Below, piece after piece: positions 1-5,724 of a stretch of 6,382 nt of DNA. Origin of the DNA: Thermoanaerobacterium sp. (GTDB lineage: Bacteria; Bacillota; Thermoanaerobacteria; Thermoanaerobacterales; Thermoanaerobacteraceae); NCBI GenBank assembly GCA_029960905.1, contig JASBVU010000111.1, positions 1 to 6,382 on the forward strand. Reading direction: 5' to 3'. A model generated the notes under the pieces. The model was not told the origin of the DNA. It searched no databases and worked only from the letters and a program-made list of their open reading frames with translations. The position numbers and the translations under genes were made by a program. The first letter of the stretch is position 1. Each line of letters starts with the position of its first letter.

Positions 1-453
1 TCTGAAATGGGTGTGAAAATCGAGGAGTATGATGAAGAACTGAGAGTCACCACAGATGGCAGGTTAAAGAGAGTTGACATTAAGACGCAGCCGTATCCAG
101 GCTTTCCTACAGATATGCAGCAACTGATGGCAGTATTATTAGCTCTTGCAGATGGCGTCAGCGTTATTACCGAAAACGTGTATGAAGGCAGGTTTAAATA
201 CCTAGATGAACTTAAGAAGATGGGCGTCAATGCAAAGGTGGAAGGCCGCATAGCTGTCATAGAAGGAACTCATAAGCTTACTGGCGCGCCGCTTACAGCC
301 ACTGATTTAAGGGCTGGGGCAGCTATGGTGATAGCTGGGCTTGCAGCTAACGGCACTACAGAGGTTAAAAACATCTACCATATCGACAGAGGATATGAGT
401 CGATTGAGAAAAAACTGCAAAAATTAGGTGCAGATATAAAAAGGGTAAAATAA
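1..453 (+). CDS. murA: UDP-N-acetylglucosamine 1-carboxyvinyltransferase, C-terminal part
   Basis: This is the last 150 codons of a gene whose 5' part lies outside the window; the reading frame is open to base 1, so the ATG at 7 is internal. MurA transfers enolpyruvate from PEP to UDP-GlcNAc, the first committed cytoplasmic step of peptidoglycan synthesis. The EPSP-synthase-like fold is recognisable from the segment PGFPTDMQQ, whose Asp corresponds to the catalytic Asp305 of E. coli MurA. Also present are the Arg in [11 protein letters not shown] (matching Arg331), [13 protein letters not shown] (matching Arg371) and [13 protein letters not shown] near the end (matching Arg397). The catalytic Cys loop is in the missing part. 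The visible third of the usual ~420 residues is intact and ends normally with GADIKRVK. Firmicutes often carry two murA paralogues, and which one this is cannot be told here. Confidence 0.97.
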   Translation, partial: SEMGVKIEEYDEELRVTTDGRLKRVDIKTQPYPGFPTDMQQLMAVLLALADGVSVITENVYEGRFKYLDELKKMGVNAKVEGRIAVIEGTHKLTGAPLTATDLRAGAAMVIAGLAANGTTEVKNIYHIDRGYESIEKKLQKLGADIKRVK

Positions 454-475
454 GTCCTCTTTAGGACTTATTTTT
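447..475 (+). terminator. Rho-independent terminator of murA
   Basis: A perfect 12-bp stem (447-458 paired with 463-474) encloses the 4-base loop CTTT, and the 3' arm runs into a T tract at 469-475. The 5' arm contains the murA stop codon (451-453), so termination is very compact. It separates murA from the htrA operon unless there is read-through. Confidence 0.85.
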
Positions 476-493
476 GTACATAAATTAGAATAA

Positions 494-529
494 ATCACCT
501 CATAATACACATGATAATTATGAGGTGAT
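494..529 (+). promoter_or_regulatory. 5' leader hairpin that sequesters the htrA ribosome-binding site
   Basis: Bases 494-506 are perfectly complementary to 517-529 (13 bp, four of them G-C) around a 10-base loop. The 3' arm contains the whole Shine-Dalgarno sequence GAGGTGAT (522-529), and the start codon follows immediately. The 5' arm therefore begins with ATCACCTC, the same string as the anti-SD of 16S rRNA. No T tract follows, so this is not a terminator. It could act as a translational switch, for example an RNA thermometer, or as a DNA operator. The inverted repeat is directly visible; the function is inferred. No convincing sigma-A promoter is visible between 476 and 530. Confidence 0.6.
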
Positions 530-532
530 ATG

Positions 533-1654
533 ATGCAAAGCGGCGACGATAGAAATGTAAAAAGACCGTCTTATCTTACGACAGTCGTAATAATAGCTGT
601 GATTACTTCACTTGTTTTTACATACATTGCTCCAAAATTTTTGTGGGGGAAGGTGATACCACTACCATACACCAACACTGCTCCGCTAAAAAAAGAAGTT
701 ATAATACCTAAGGCAGAGCCTTCTACGATAGCAGAAGCTGTAGCAAAAAAAGACACGCAGGCTGTCGTAGGGATATCATCTATCGAGTATGAAAGGCAGT
801 ATTACGTATTGGAAAAACAAGTAGAAGGCGTAGGCTCTGGATTTATTGTGGACAAAAACGGATACATTATTACAAATAACCATGTGGCAAGTCCAGAGTC
901 AAAGAAACTTACCATCTATTTAAGCGATGGAAATACGCTGCCTGGAAAAGTTTTGTGGTCTGACTCCACATTGGATCTTTCGGTTGTCAAGATAAACGCT
1001 AAAAATCTCCCAACCATACCTTTGGGAGATTCAGATAAGGTTCAAGTTGGTCAGACGGTGATAGCCATAGGGAATCCTTTGGGGCTCCGCTTTGAAAGGA
1101 CAGTGACATCTGGCATAATAAGCGCGTTAAACAGAAGCCTGCCATTAGAAGAAAATAACAAACAAAAAATCATGGAAGATTTGATACAGACAGATGCATC
1201 GATAAATCCCGGCAATAGCGGTGGTCCTTTAGTGGATGCTCAAGGAAATGCAATAGGCATCAATACGGCGAAAGTCACAACGGCAGAGGGATTAGGCTTC
1301 GCCATACCAATTAATATTATAAAGCCTATCATTAAAAAAGTGATTGCTACAGGTACATTTAAAGCACCTTATTTAGGCATAGTGGGATATGACAGAGAGA
1401 TAGCCAGCTATATAAATGCTGATGTGGTCATAGCTGAGGGAATATACGTTGCAGACATAGACCCTGCAGGGCCTGCTCAAAAAGCTGGCATTAAAAAAGG
1501 GTATATACTTCTCGAAGTCGATGGAAAACCTGTTGATACAATGGTGCAGCTTAAAACTGTAATATATTCAAAAAACATAGGTGATAAAGTAAGCGTGAAG
1601 TACAGAACATTGACGGGGAATATCGGGATGACTACAATAACGTTAGGAAAATGA
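533..1654 (+). CDS. htrA: Membrane-anchored HtrA/DegP-family serine protease with PDZ domain
   Basis: This is a trypsin-like S1C protease that degrades misfolded envelope proteins on the outer face of the membrane. Numbered from the ATG at 533: a basic N-terminus is followed by one membrane anchor at about 14-34 and an extracytoplasmic linker. The protease domain (about 75-270) carries the triad His117 (TNNHV), Asp148 (LDLSVV) and Ser229 (GNSGGPL). One PDZ domain (about 279-371) contains GIYVADIDPAGPAQKAGIKK. At 373 residues it has the normal length for a Gram-positive single-PDZ HtrA. Two ATGs are adjacent at 530 and 533. I chose 533 because GAGG (522-525) is then 7 bases away rather than 4. 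The htrA-rlmH neighbourhood resembles the end of the walRK (yyc) region of Bacillus, where an htrA paralogue precedes rlmH. Translation may be controlled by the leader hairpin that covers the ribosome-binding site. Confidence 0.95.
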   Translation: MQSGDDRNVKRPSYLTTVVIIAVITSLVFTYIAPKFLWGKVIPLPYTNTAPLKKEVIIPKAEPSTIAEAVAKKDTQAVVGISSIEYERQYYVLEKQVEGVGSGFIVDKNGYIITNNHVASPESKKLTIYLSDGNTLPGKVLWSDSTLDLSVVKINAKNLPTIPLGDSDKVQVGQTVIAIGNPLGLRFERTVTSGIISALNRSLPLEENNKQKIMEDLIQTDASINPGNSGGPLVDAQGNAIGINTAKVTTAEGLGFAIPINIIKPIIKKVIATGTFKAPYLGIVGYDREIASYINADVVIAEGIYVADIDPAGPAQKAGIKKGYILLEVDGKPVDTMVQLKTVIYSKNIGDKVSVKYRTLTGNIGMTTITLGK

Positions 1655-1667
1655 GGAGAATATTGTT

Positions 1668-1835
1668 ATGTACGTTGTTTGTGAAAAACATTTGGAGGAT
1701 GCCATTGAGGAGTTTGTAGATGTGTACGAACAACCGCCGGATATATACATGCTTGACGATGTATCATTTACTGACTGGTTAGCGCCTCATAAGTGCGATT
1801 TTTGCGATGACATTCCTAAGTACCTTGTCGTATAA
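1668..1835 (+). CDS. CxxH/CxxC small protein, putative metal-binding
   Basis: This is a 55-codon gene, too short for many gene callers, in the 13-base gap after htrA. It has a Shine-Dalgarno GAGGAG at 1653-1658 and an ATG at 1668. The protein begins MYVVCEKHLEDAIEEF and ends APHKCDFCDDIPKYLVV. It carries one CxxH pair (Cys5, His8) and one CxxC pair (Cys43, Cys46), which together could hold one zinc ion. This matches the small CxxH/CxxC protein family found next to rlmH in many Firmicutes; its function is unknown. Between the two motifs the chain is strongly acidic (DAIEEFVDVYEQPPD), and there is no signal peptide or membrane segment, so it is probably cytoplasmic. Its stop at 1833-1835 lies directly upstream of the rlmH ribosome-binding site, which implies cotranscription with htrA and rlmH. 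Confidence 0.88.
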   Translation: MYVVCEKHLEDAIEEFVDVYEQPPDIYMLDDVSFTDWLAPHKCDFCDDIPKYLVV

Positions 1836-1848
1836 TGGAGGGAGAATT

Positions 1849-2328
1849 TTGAATATAGACATAATTGCAGTTGGTAAGATAAAAGAGAAATTTATAGAAG
1901 ATGGAATACGAGAATATGCCAAAAGATTGAAGCCATACTGCAATATAAGCATAATTGAAGTAAACGATGAAAAAGCCCCTGAAAGCTTAAGCGATAAAGA
2001 AAAAATAAGCGTTATGCAAAGGGAAAGCATTAAAATTGCCGATAAAATCAGAAAAGGAAGCTTCATAATATCTCTTTGCATAGAAGGTAGACAAATGGAC
2101 TCAGTAGAATTTGCCCGCTATGTAGAAAGTGTCATGACGGCGGGCAATTCTAATATAACATTTGTAATAGGAGGATCTTTAGGCTTGCATGACGATATAA
2201 AGTCCATGTCAGATTTGAAGCTGTCATTTTCAAAGATGACATTTCCACACCAGCTTATGCGGCTTATATTGGTAGAACAAATCTATAGGGCATTTAAGAT
2301 AATGAAGGGAGAGACGTATCATAAATGA
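1849..2328 (+). CDS. rlmH: 23S rRNA (pseudouridine-1915 N3)-methyltransferase
   Basis: RlmH is a SPOUT-class, SAM-dependent dimeric methyltransferase that modifies pseudouridine 1915 in helix 69 of 23S rRNA in assembled 70S ribosomes. The family start MNIDIIAVGKIKEKF is clear. The glycine-rich SAM loop FVIGGSLGL is at residues 105-113, and the C-terminal knot segment LSFSKMTFPHQLMRLILVEQIYRAF leads to the hallmark ending YHK. The start is TTG at 1849: an excellent ribosome-binding site (GGAGGGAG, 1837-1844) precedes it, and it gives exactly the family's usual 159 residues. An upstream in-frame ATG at 1807 would overlap the preceding small gene and is rejected. The conserved 3' end of this gene is the SCC attachment site in staphylococci, and accessory-looking sequence starts right after it here. 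Confidence 0.96.
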   Translation: MNIDIIAVGKIKEKFIEDGIREYAKRLKPYCNISIIEVNDEKAPESLSDKEKISVMQRESIKIADKIRKGSFIISLCIEGRQMDSVEFARYVESVMTAGNSNITFVIGGSLGLHDDIKSMSDLKLSFSKMTFPHQLMRLILVEQIYRAFKIMKGETYHK

Positions 2329-2334
2329 GGCTTT

Positions 2335-2956
2335 TCACATCTGTAAACATACAACAGTGTTTTTTTGCTTTTTGGCTATGTATAGCGCCTTATCAGCTAT
2401 TATAACAATATCTATAGCACTTACTTTATAATCTGTAACTGCAACACCTACAGAAACTGTAACAGTAACATTCGTTTTAAAATAATGTTTTTCCACCGCT
2501 TTTTTAATTCTCATTGCTACAACTTCTGCTTCATTGTAATTTGTATTAGGCATAATTATAGCAAATTCTTCTCCTCCATACCGATAAGCAGTATCACTCT
2601 TTCTTATATTTGCTTTTAGAATATCTGCTAATTCTGCAAGCACAGCGTCACCTGTTACATGTCCATATGTATCATTAATTAATTTAATTATCGACATCAC
2701 AAATCAAAAGAGCTAAATTAGCCCTACCTCTTAAACGTTTTAATTTATCCGATAAAATATAGTCAAAATATTTCCTGTTGTATAAACTGGTTAGCTTGTC
2801 TATTCTTGCATTGTTTTTAAGTACATATGTATAAATACTTATTGTAATGCAGATAAAGAACTGTATTAGTATAAAAACAATACTATTAGCAGTATAGTAA
2901 GTAATTAGAGTAATTAAAAATAATAAAATGATGACATAAAAATCTATAATTTTCAA
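2335..2956 (-). pseudogene. Frameshifted GGDEF (diguanylate cyclase) gene with membrane anchor
   Basis: Two - strand frames together make one GGDEF protein of about 207 residues. The first part (2956 to 2684) starts at a TTG with the ribosome-binding site AAAGGTGAT (2969-2961). It encodes two hydrophobic segments (residues about 5-21 and 25-46), then DKLTSLYNRKYFD and LALLICDVDN, and stops at TAA. Homology continues in another frame from base 2685 with KLINDTYGHVTGD. That part carries an I-site RxxD (RKSD) five residues before the intact active-site motif GGEEF, and ends with ADKALYIAKKQ. At 2686 a single T stands where a Phe codon TTT is expected, a net loss of 2 bases. If functional it would make cyclic di-GMP at the membrane; as read, the first frame ends before the active site. 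A sequencing error in a T run cannot be excluded. Its 3' end lies 6 bases from the rlmH stop. Confidence 0.85.
2337..2366 (+). terminator. Probable terminator of the htrA-rlmH operon
   Basis: ACA-T-CTGT (2337-2344) pairs with ACAGTGT (2354-2360), giving seven base pairs with one bulged T and a 9-base loop. T residues follow through 2366. It sits 8 bases after the rlmH stop and overlaps the 3' end of the opposite-strand GGDEF pseudogene. The bulge and short stem make this a moderate call. Confidence 0.45.
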
Positions 2957-2991
2957 TTATATCACCTTTCCCCTATACACTTTTATACAAA

Positions 2992-3020
2992 ATTATAAGG
3001 TAATTATAGAAAAAAGTAAA
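2992..3020 (-). promoter_or_regulatory. Sigma-A-type promoter of the GGDEF gene
   Basis: On the - strand, TTTACT (3020-3015) and a perfect TATAAT (2997-2992) are separated by 17 bases, about 35 bases upstream of the TTG start. The -35 box matches TTGACA at four of six positions. Confidence 0.5.
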
Positions 3021-3040
3021 CTATTTAGCAATAAAAATAT

Positions 3041-3253
3041 GTGCGTTTTAGTTTATTTATAAAGTTTGTAATACAGATTGCAAAGAGCCTTCATGTAAGT
3101 ACAGATTATCTTTTGTTCGGGGTAAGGGAAGTAGAAAATAAAAATAACGATGGAAAAGAAGATGTGATAATAGAATTGCTTAATAAATGTACTGACAGGG
3201 AACGTAAAATTGCAGAAGAAATATTAAAACTTTTGGTTACATATATAAAATAG
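3041..3253 (+). pseudogene. 3' remnant of an XRE-family (Cro/CI-like) transcriptional regulator
   Basis: Seventy codons are open from a GTG at 3041. Residues 9-27, FVIQIAKSLHVSTDYLLFG, match the last helices of an HTH_3/XRE DNA-binding domain. The rest (LLNKCTDRERKIAEEILKLL) resembles the C-terminal helix common in clostridial phage-type repressors. The first ~45 residues, including the helix-turn-helix itself, are absent. An in-frame stop lies at 3032-3034, no ribosome-binding site precedes the GTG, and the sequence just upstream serves as promoter for the opposite GGDEF gene. The gene therefore appears 5'-truncated by a deletion or rearrangement. It could instead be a short expressed helical protein, but that is less likely. 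A good terminator follows it. Confidence 0.6.
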
Positions 3254-3255
3254 TC

Positions 3256-3290
3256 AAGATGCAGTTACTACAGAAGCATCTTATTTTTTT
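3256..3290 (+). terminator. Rho-independent terminator after the XRE remnant
   Basis: AAGATGC (3256-3262) pairs with GCATCTT (3276-3282) around a 13-base loop, followed by A and seven T residues (3284-3290). It starts 2 bases after the stop codon of the XRE remnant, as expected for that gene's original terminator. Confidence 0.65.
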
Positions 3291-3373
3291 GCCCTCTTTT
3301 ATTAAAGATTTAAACATATATTGATGTTATAGAGTTTTAAAACATGCATGATTTTATAAGTGCTTTTGTGCAG

Positions 3374-3402
3374 TTGACATAAAAGTATATGTGTATTAAA
3401 AT
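3374..3402 (+). promoter_or_regulatory. Sigma-A-type promoter of vapBC
   Basis: A perfect -35 box TTGACA (3374-3379), a 17-base spacer and the -10 box TAAAAT (3397-3402, five of six matches) form one of the two best promoters in the window. Transcription would start roughly at 3409, just before the vapB ribosome-binding site. Confidence 0.75.
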
Positions 3403-3409
3403 ACACATA
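3388..3409 (+). promoter_or_regulatory. Palindromic operator overlapping the vapBC -10 box
   Basis: TATGTGTATT (3388-3397) and AATACACATA (3400-3409) form a perfect 10-bp inverted repeat with a 2-base centre, spanning the whole -10 box. GTGTAT from the left arm recurs at 3415-3420, a possible extra half-site. Ribbon-helix-helix VapB antitoxins, alone or with VapC, typically repress their own promoter through such repeats. Autoregulation is therefore the likely role, inferred from position and family. Confidence 0.65.
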
Positions 3410-3425
3410 AGGAGGTGTATAATTT

Positions 3426-3635
3426 ATGCGGACAAATATTATCATAGATGATGAACTTATTAAAGAAGCTTTGAAGATAACCGGGATAAAGACAAAGAAA
3501 GAAATTGTTAATATAGCTTTAAAAGAATTAATAGAAAACCATAAAAGGAAGAATCTAATGGATTTAAAAGGGAAAATACAATTTGACGAAAACTATGATT
3601 ATAAAAAGATGAGGGAAAATCATGATATTAGTTGA
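3426..3635 (+). CDS. vapB: Type II antitoxin, VapB family, ribbon-helix-helix
   Basis: This 69-residue protein is the antitoxin that neutralises the downstream PIN-domain toxin and binds operator DNA as a ribbon-helix-helix dimer. The N-terminal MRTNIIIDDELI gives the beta strand (about 2-8) that enters the DNA major groove. Helices follow at about 9-18 (LIKEALKIT) and 23-37 (TKKEIVNIALKELIEN), with the KTKKEIVNIALKEL pattern typical of this VapB subgroup. The tail (about 45-69, LKGKIQFDENYDYKKMR) is where this group normally contacts VapC. The strong ribosome-binding site AGGAGGTGT (3410-3418) and ATG at 3426 fix the start. The gene overlaps vapC by 14 bases, so the two are translationally coupled. 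Promoter and operator lie immediately upstream. Confidence 0.88.
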   Translation: MRTNIIIDDELIKEALKITGIKTKKEIVNIALKELIENHKRKNLMDLKGKIQFDENYDYKKMRENHDIS

Positions 3636-4020
3636 TACATCAGTTTTGATAGCTTTTTTTAAAGGTATAAATAATAGGCAAGTAGAAAAATTAGAAGACG
3701 TAATAAAAAATGGTGTGCCATTTGGTATAAATTTTTTTATATATCAGGAAGTTTTGCAAGGAGCAAAATCAGATAGAGAATTTAAATTATTGAAAGAATA
3801 TTTAAGTACACAGAGGTTTTATGATTTAAAAAATGGTATGAAATCCTACGAAGCAGCAGCAAAACTTTATTTTATTTGCAGAAAGAAAGGAATTACAATA
3901 CGTAGTACCATTGACTTGCTTATAGCAGAGACTGCAATTGAAAATAATTTATACCTTTTACATGATGACAAAGATTTTTCTTATATTGCTGAAGTTGACA
4001 AAAACTTAAAAGAATATTAA
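3622..4020 (+). CDS. vapC: Type II toxin VapC, PIN-domain ribonuclease
   Basis: A 132-residue PIN-domain endoribonuclease; known VapC toxins cleave tRNA or rRNA, stop translation and are held inactive by VapB. The four acidic positions that bind Mg2+ are present: Asp5 (ILVDTSVLI), Glu43 (YQEVLQG), Asp98 (STIDLLIAETA) and Asp116 (LLHDDKDF, with Asp118 nearby). The length is normal and the gene looks intact. The start at 3622 has the ribosome-binding site GAGGG (3611-3615) inside vapB, and the reading frames overlap by 14 bases. No clear terminator follows. Its RNA target cannot be predicted from sequence. The pair sits among decayed genes, which fits an addiction module that persists while neighbours are lost. 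Confidence 0.92.
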   Translation: MILVDTSVLIAFFKGINNRQVEKLEDVIKNGVPFGINFFIYQEVLQGAKSDREFKLLKEYLSTQRFYDLKNGMKSYEAAAKLYFICRKKGITIRSTIDLLIAETAIENNLYLLHDDKDFSYIAEVDKNLKEY

Positions 4021-4181
4021 TCCATACTTTAAATAAGTTTATGAGCTAACTTCATCTGATAATGTTAAAATGAGCTTTTCTCAAAATGCAGTTGTAGACA
4101 TTGGCAATTTATTTAAAGAAGATGGTACTTGAAAAATTACTTCAAGAAAATGCGATTTTCTTACGAGGGGATTAATGCAAA
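4021..4181 (+). other. Intergenic stretch with an unrecognised coding remnant
   Basis: Between vapC and the lipoprotein gene, one frame is open from about 4037 to the TGA at 4129-4131 and contains NVKMSFSQNAVVDIGNLFKE. It has no ribosome-binding site at its ATG (4070) and I do not recognise it; it may be the 3' stub of a lost gene. A perfect 8-bp inverted repeat with a 3-base loop (4144-4151 / 4155-4162) precedes the next ribosome-binding site but has no T tract. I see no convincing promoter here. Confidence 0.35.
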
Positions 4182-4547
4182 GTGGCTAAAAAGATATTGA
4201 TAATTATGATATTAGTATTCATCTTTGTGTTTACTGCAGGCTGTTTTAAAAATAACTCCAATTATTATAAAGAAGAGAGTAGCTGGGCGTACGATAAGGT
4301 AATTATTTTAAATGGTGAAACTTATATTGGAACGCCTGATAAAGTCACGTCTGTTGGCAAAAAAATTGGCTCTATTAAATACTTTTCAACTCATGAAACA
4401 GATACAAATCATAGAAATTTTTCTAATTATTATAAAGTCGGAACTAATTTATACTCTATTCTAAATGTCAGCATAAAAGATGTAATCGCAGTGGAAATTT
4501 CAAAAAATCAGTATATTAAAGCGATTAACAAACGATTAATTCATTGA
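4182..4547 (+). CDS. Small putative lipoprotein of unknown function
   Basis: This is a 121-residue protein that I cannot assign to a named family. The N-terminus is a lipoprotein signal peptide: MAKK, a hydrophobic stretch (residues 5-17), then FTAGC with the lipidated Cys at 21. Thr at -3 is less usual than Leu or Val but tolerated. It would therefore be anchored to the outer face of the membrane. The mature part (about 100 residues) is rich in Tyr, Asn and Lys. It shows the beta-like segments KVIILNGETYIGT, GKKIGSIKYFS and YKVGTNLYSI, and ends with IAVEISKNQYIKAINKRLIH. Similar small orphan lipoproteins occur in Bacilli and clostridia as I recall them. The start is GTG at 4182, 11 bases after GAGGGG (4165-4170). 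A 4-codon ATG reading frame at 4175 lies closer to that site and overlaps the start. No terminator is seen before the convergent ERCC4 gene. Confidence 0.75.
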   Translation: MAKKILIIMILVFIFVFTAGCFKNNSNYYKEESSWAYDKVIILNGETYIGTPDKVTSVGKKIGSIKYFSTHETDTNHRNFSNYYKVGTNLYSILNVSIKDVIAVEISKNQYIKAINKRLIH

Positions 4548-4613
4548 AGTGGTTAAAAATACAATCAAAGAATTAGTTGAGATGATTTAAGGATTGTATA
4601 TAAGCAACTTTAC

Positions 4614-5687
4614 TCACTTTAGTATTTTTACCCAAGTGCTGCCTTTTCCCCTTCCTTGACTTATTATTAAACCTTCTTTTTTAAGGTCATTCAGTACCTT
4701 TCTAATTATGGAGTCGGAGGCATTACTAAATCTATTTCTTAAGTCGCTTATTGTAAAATCTCCATCAATATTTTCAATAATTTCTTTTCTAATGTCATAA
4801 TAAATTCCGCCTGTAAAATCATTCTTCGTTTGATATTTTGATATTTCTTCTGCAACTACATCAGGTATTGATTCGCTTTCGTGTGATATGATGGCTTGGA
4901 AAAACCTTAATGTCCATTCATTAGCCAATTTTCTATTTCCAGCGAAGATGATTTGAAATTTTGGATGAAATGCAAAAATCTCAGCTATCACTTTTGCCAT
5001 ATATGATGGCGTATAAATGCTTAATTTGTCAGGATTTAAGTAATCTGAATAGTTGGCTTCAATGACAAGTGCCGAATGCTTGTATTTTTCCAATTCACCT
5101 AGCTTCTGATGTAAAATTGGCAAATTGGCGATGTCGGCTCTAAAATTTTTAAAACTTTTCCTTTCTACGACGGCTTTTATTTCATTATTATAGAATAATG
5201 CATAATCACCTGCTGGCAATTGTATTCTCTCAACAATGCAATTGTTAAATTTCCAAGGATATTTTTCATTTGCATCAATTAATATATGAAGATTATTGTT
5301 TCCTTTTGCAGTCAACTTGACACGAGGCTTGTGCTCCTTTAAGCCCTGCTGTGTTCTCCAAAATATCTGTTCGTATTCCCCTTCTTTATTTTTGTATTTC
5401 TTTTTAAGGAATAGAAATTCACACCTTTTGTTTACACCGCGGTCTAAAACTACAGACAGACGCTTGCCATACCGATCAATTGATATGATTGGTACTTTCT
5501 CTACGACTTCATAATCATCAGATGAATCATCGCTTGTATCTTTAAGGCAAAATATCTGGCTTCCTGCACCAGGCCATTTATTCTGCACAAACAGCGATAA
5601 AAGCACCGTATCGTCTTTTTTGATGCTAAGCCTGTATGGAAATTTATCACTTTTTGTTGATTCAAGTACCCATAAAAGATTACTCAT
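4614..5687 (-). CDS. ERCC4/XPF-type nuclease domain protein with C-terminal winged helix
   Basis: A 357-residue probable DNA structure-specific endonuclease. The N-terminal ~130 residues (LWVLESTKSDKFPYRLSI, then QNKWPGAG, CEFLFLKKKYKNKEGEYEQIFW) form a conserved beta-rich domain of unknown role. The ERCC4 nuclease domain (about 133-265) carries LIDANEKYPWKF (Asp138, Glu141), LPAGDYAL (Gly160-Asp161) and VVERKSFKNF (Glu175-Arg176-Lys177). These correspond to the metal-binding and catalytic GDXnERKX3D motif of XPF/Mus81, with Asn instead of the last Asp. Residues about 295-357 (ENIDGDFTISDLRNRF, IIRKVLNDLKKEGLI) look like a winged helix. I recall a similar stand-alone protein in other Firmicutes; its biological role is unknown to me, with repair or nuclease defence as possibilities. 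ATG at 5687 is supported by the ribosome-binding site AAAGGA just upstream. No helicase partner is adjacent. Confidence 0.82.
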   Translation of the reverse strand: MSNLLWVLESTKSDKFPYRLSIKKDDTVLLSLFVQNKWPGAGSQIFCLKDTSDDSSDDYEVVEKVPIISIDRYGKRLSVVLDRGVNKRCEFLFLKKKYKNKEGEYEQIFWRTQQGLKEHKPRVKLTAKGNNNLHILIDANEKYPWKFNNCIVERIQLPAGDYALFYNNEIKAVVERKSFKNFRADIANLPILHQKLGELEKYKHSALVIEANYSDYLNPDKLSIYTPSYMAKVIAEIFAFHPKFQIIFAGNRKLANEWTLRFFQAIISHESESIPDVVAEEISKYQTKNDFTGGIYYDIRKEIIENIDGDFTISDLRNRFSNASDSIIRKVLNDLKKEGLIISQGRGKGSTWVKILK

Positions 5688-5724
5688 AATGATCCTTTCT
5701 TAAATATGATTTTATTACACATCT

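Noticed and set aside
571..756. 61-codon frame on the - strand inside htrA
   Set aside because: Antisense shadow of a clear HtrA coding region; no RBS or family resemblance.
1807..1848. Upstream ATG extension of rlmH by 14 codons
   Set aside because: It would overlap the CxxH/CxxC gene, and the TTG at 1849 has a far better ribosome-binding site and gives the exact family length of 159.
1779..2081. 100-codon hydrophobic frame on the - strand across rlmH
   Set aside because: Antisense shadow; the + strand frame is unmistakably RlmH, and the hydrophobicity comes from the opposite A-rich codons.
3442..3460. TTATCATAGATGATG in vapB, similar to the rlmH att-like core
   Set aside because: It encodes the conserved IIIDDE strand of VapB, so the similarity is most simply coding coincidence.
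4174..4187. Near match of ATGCAAAGTGGC to the first codons of htrA (ATGCAAAGCGGC at 533)
   Set aside because: Only about 12 bases, no flanking similarity; no evidence of duplication.
4549..4590. Short GTG frame ending IKELVEMI after the lipoprotein gene
   Set aside because: Only 13 codons, with no RBS and no recognisable family.
4559..4599. Inverted repeat ATACAATC / GATTGTAT between the convergent lipoprotein and ERCC4 genes
   Set aside because: The 25-base loop and lack of a T tract on either strand do not support a terminator call.
5296..5514. 72-codon + strand frame inside the ERCC4 gene
   Set aside because: Shadow of the well-supported - strand gene; composition is not protein-like and no RBS is evident.
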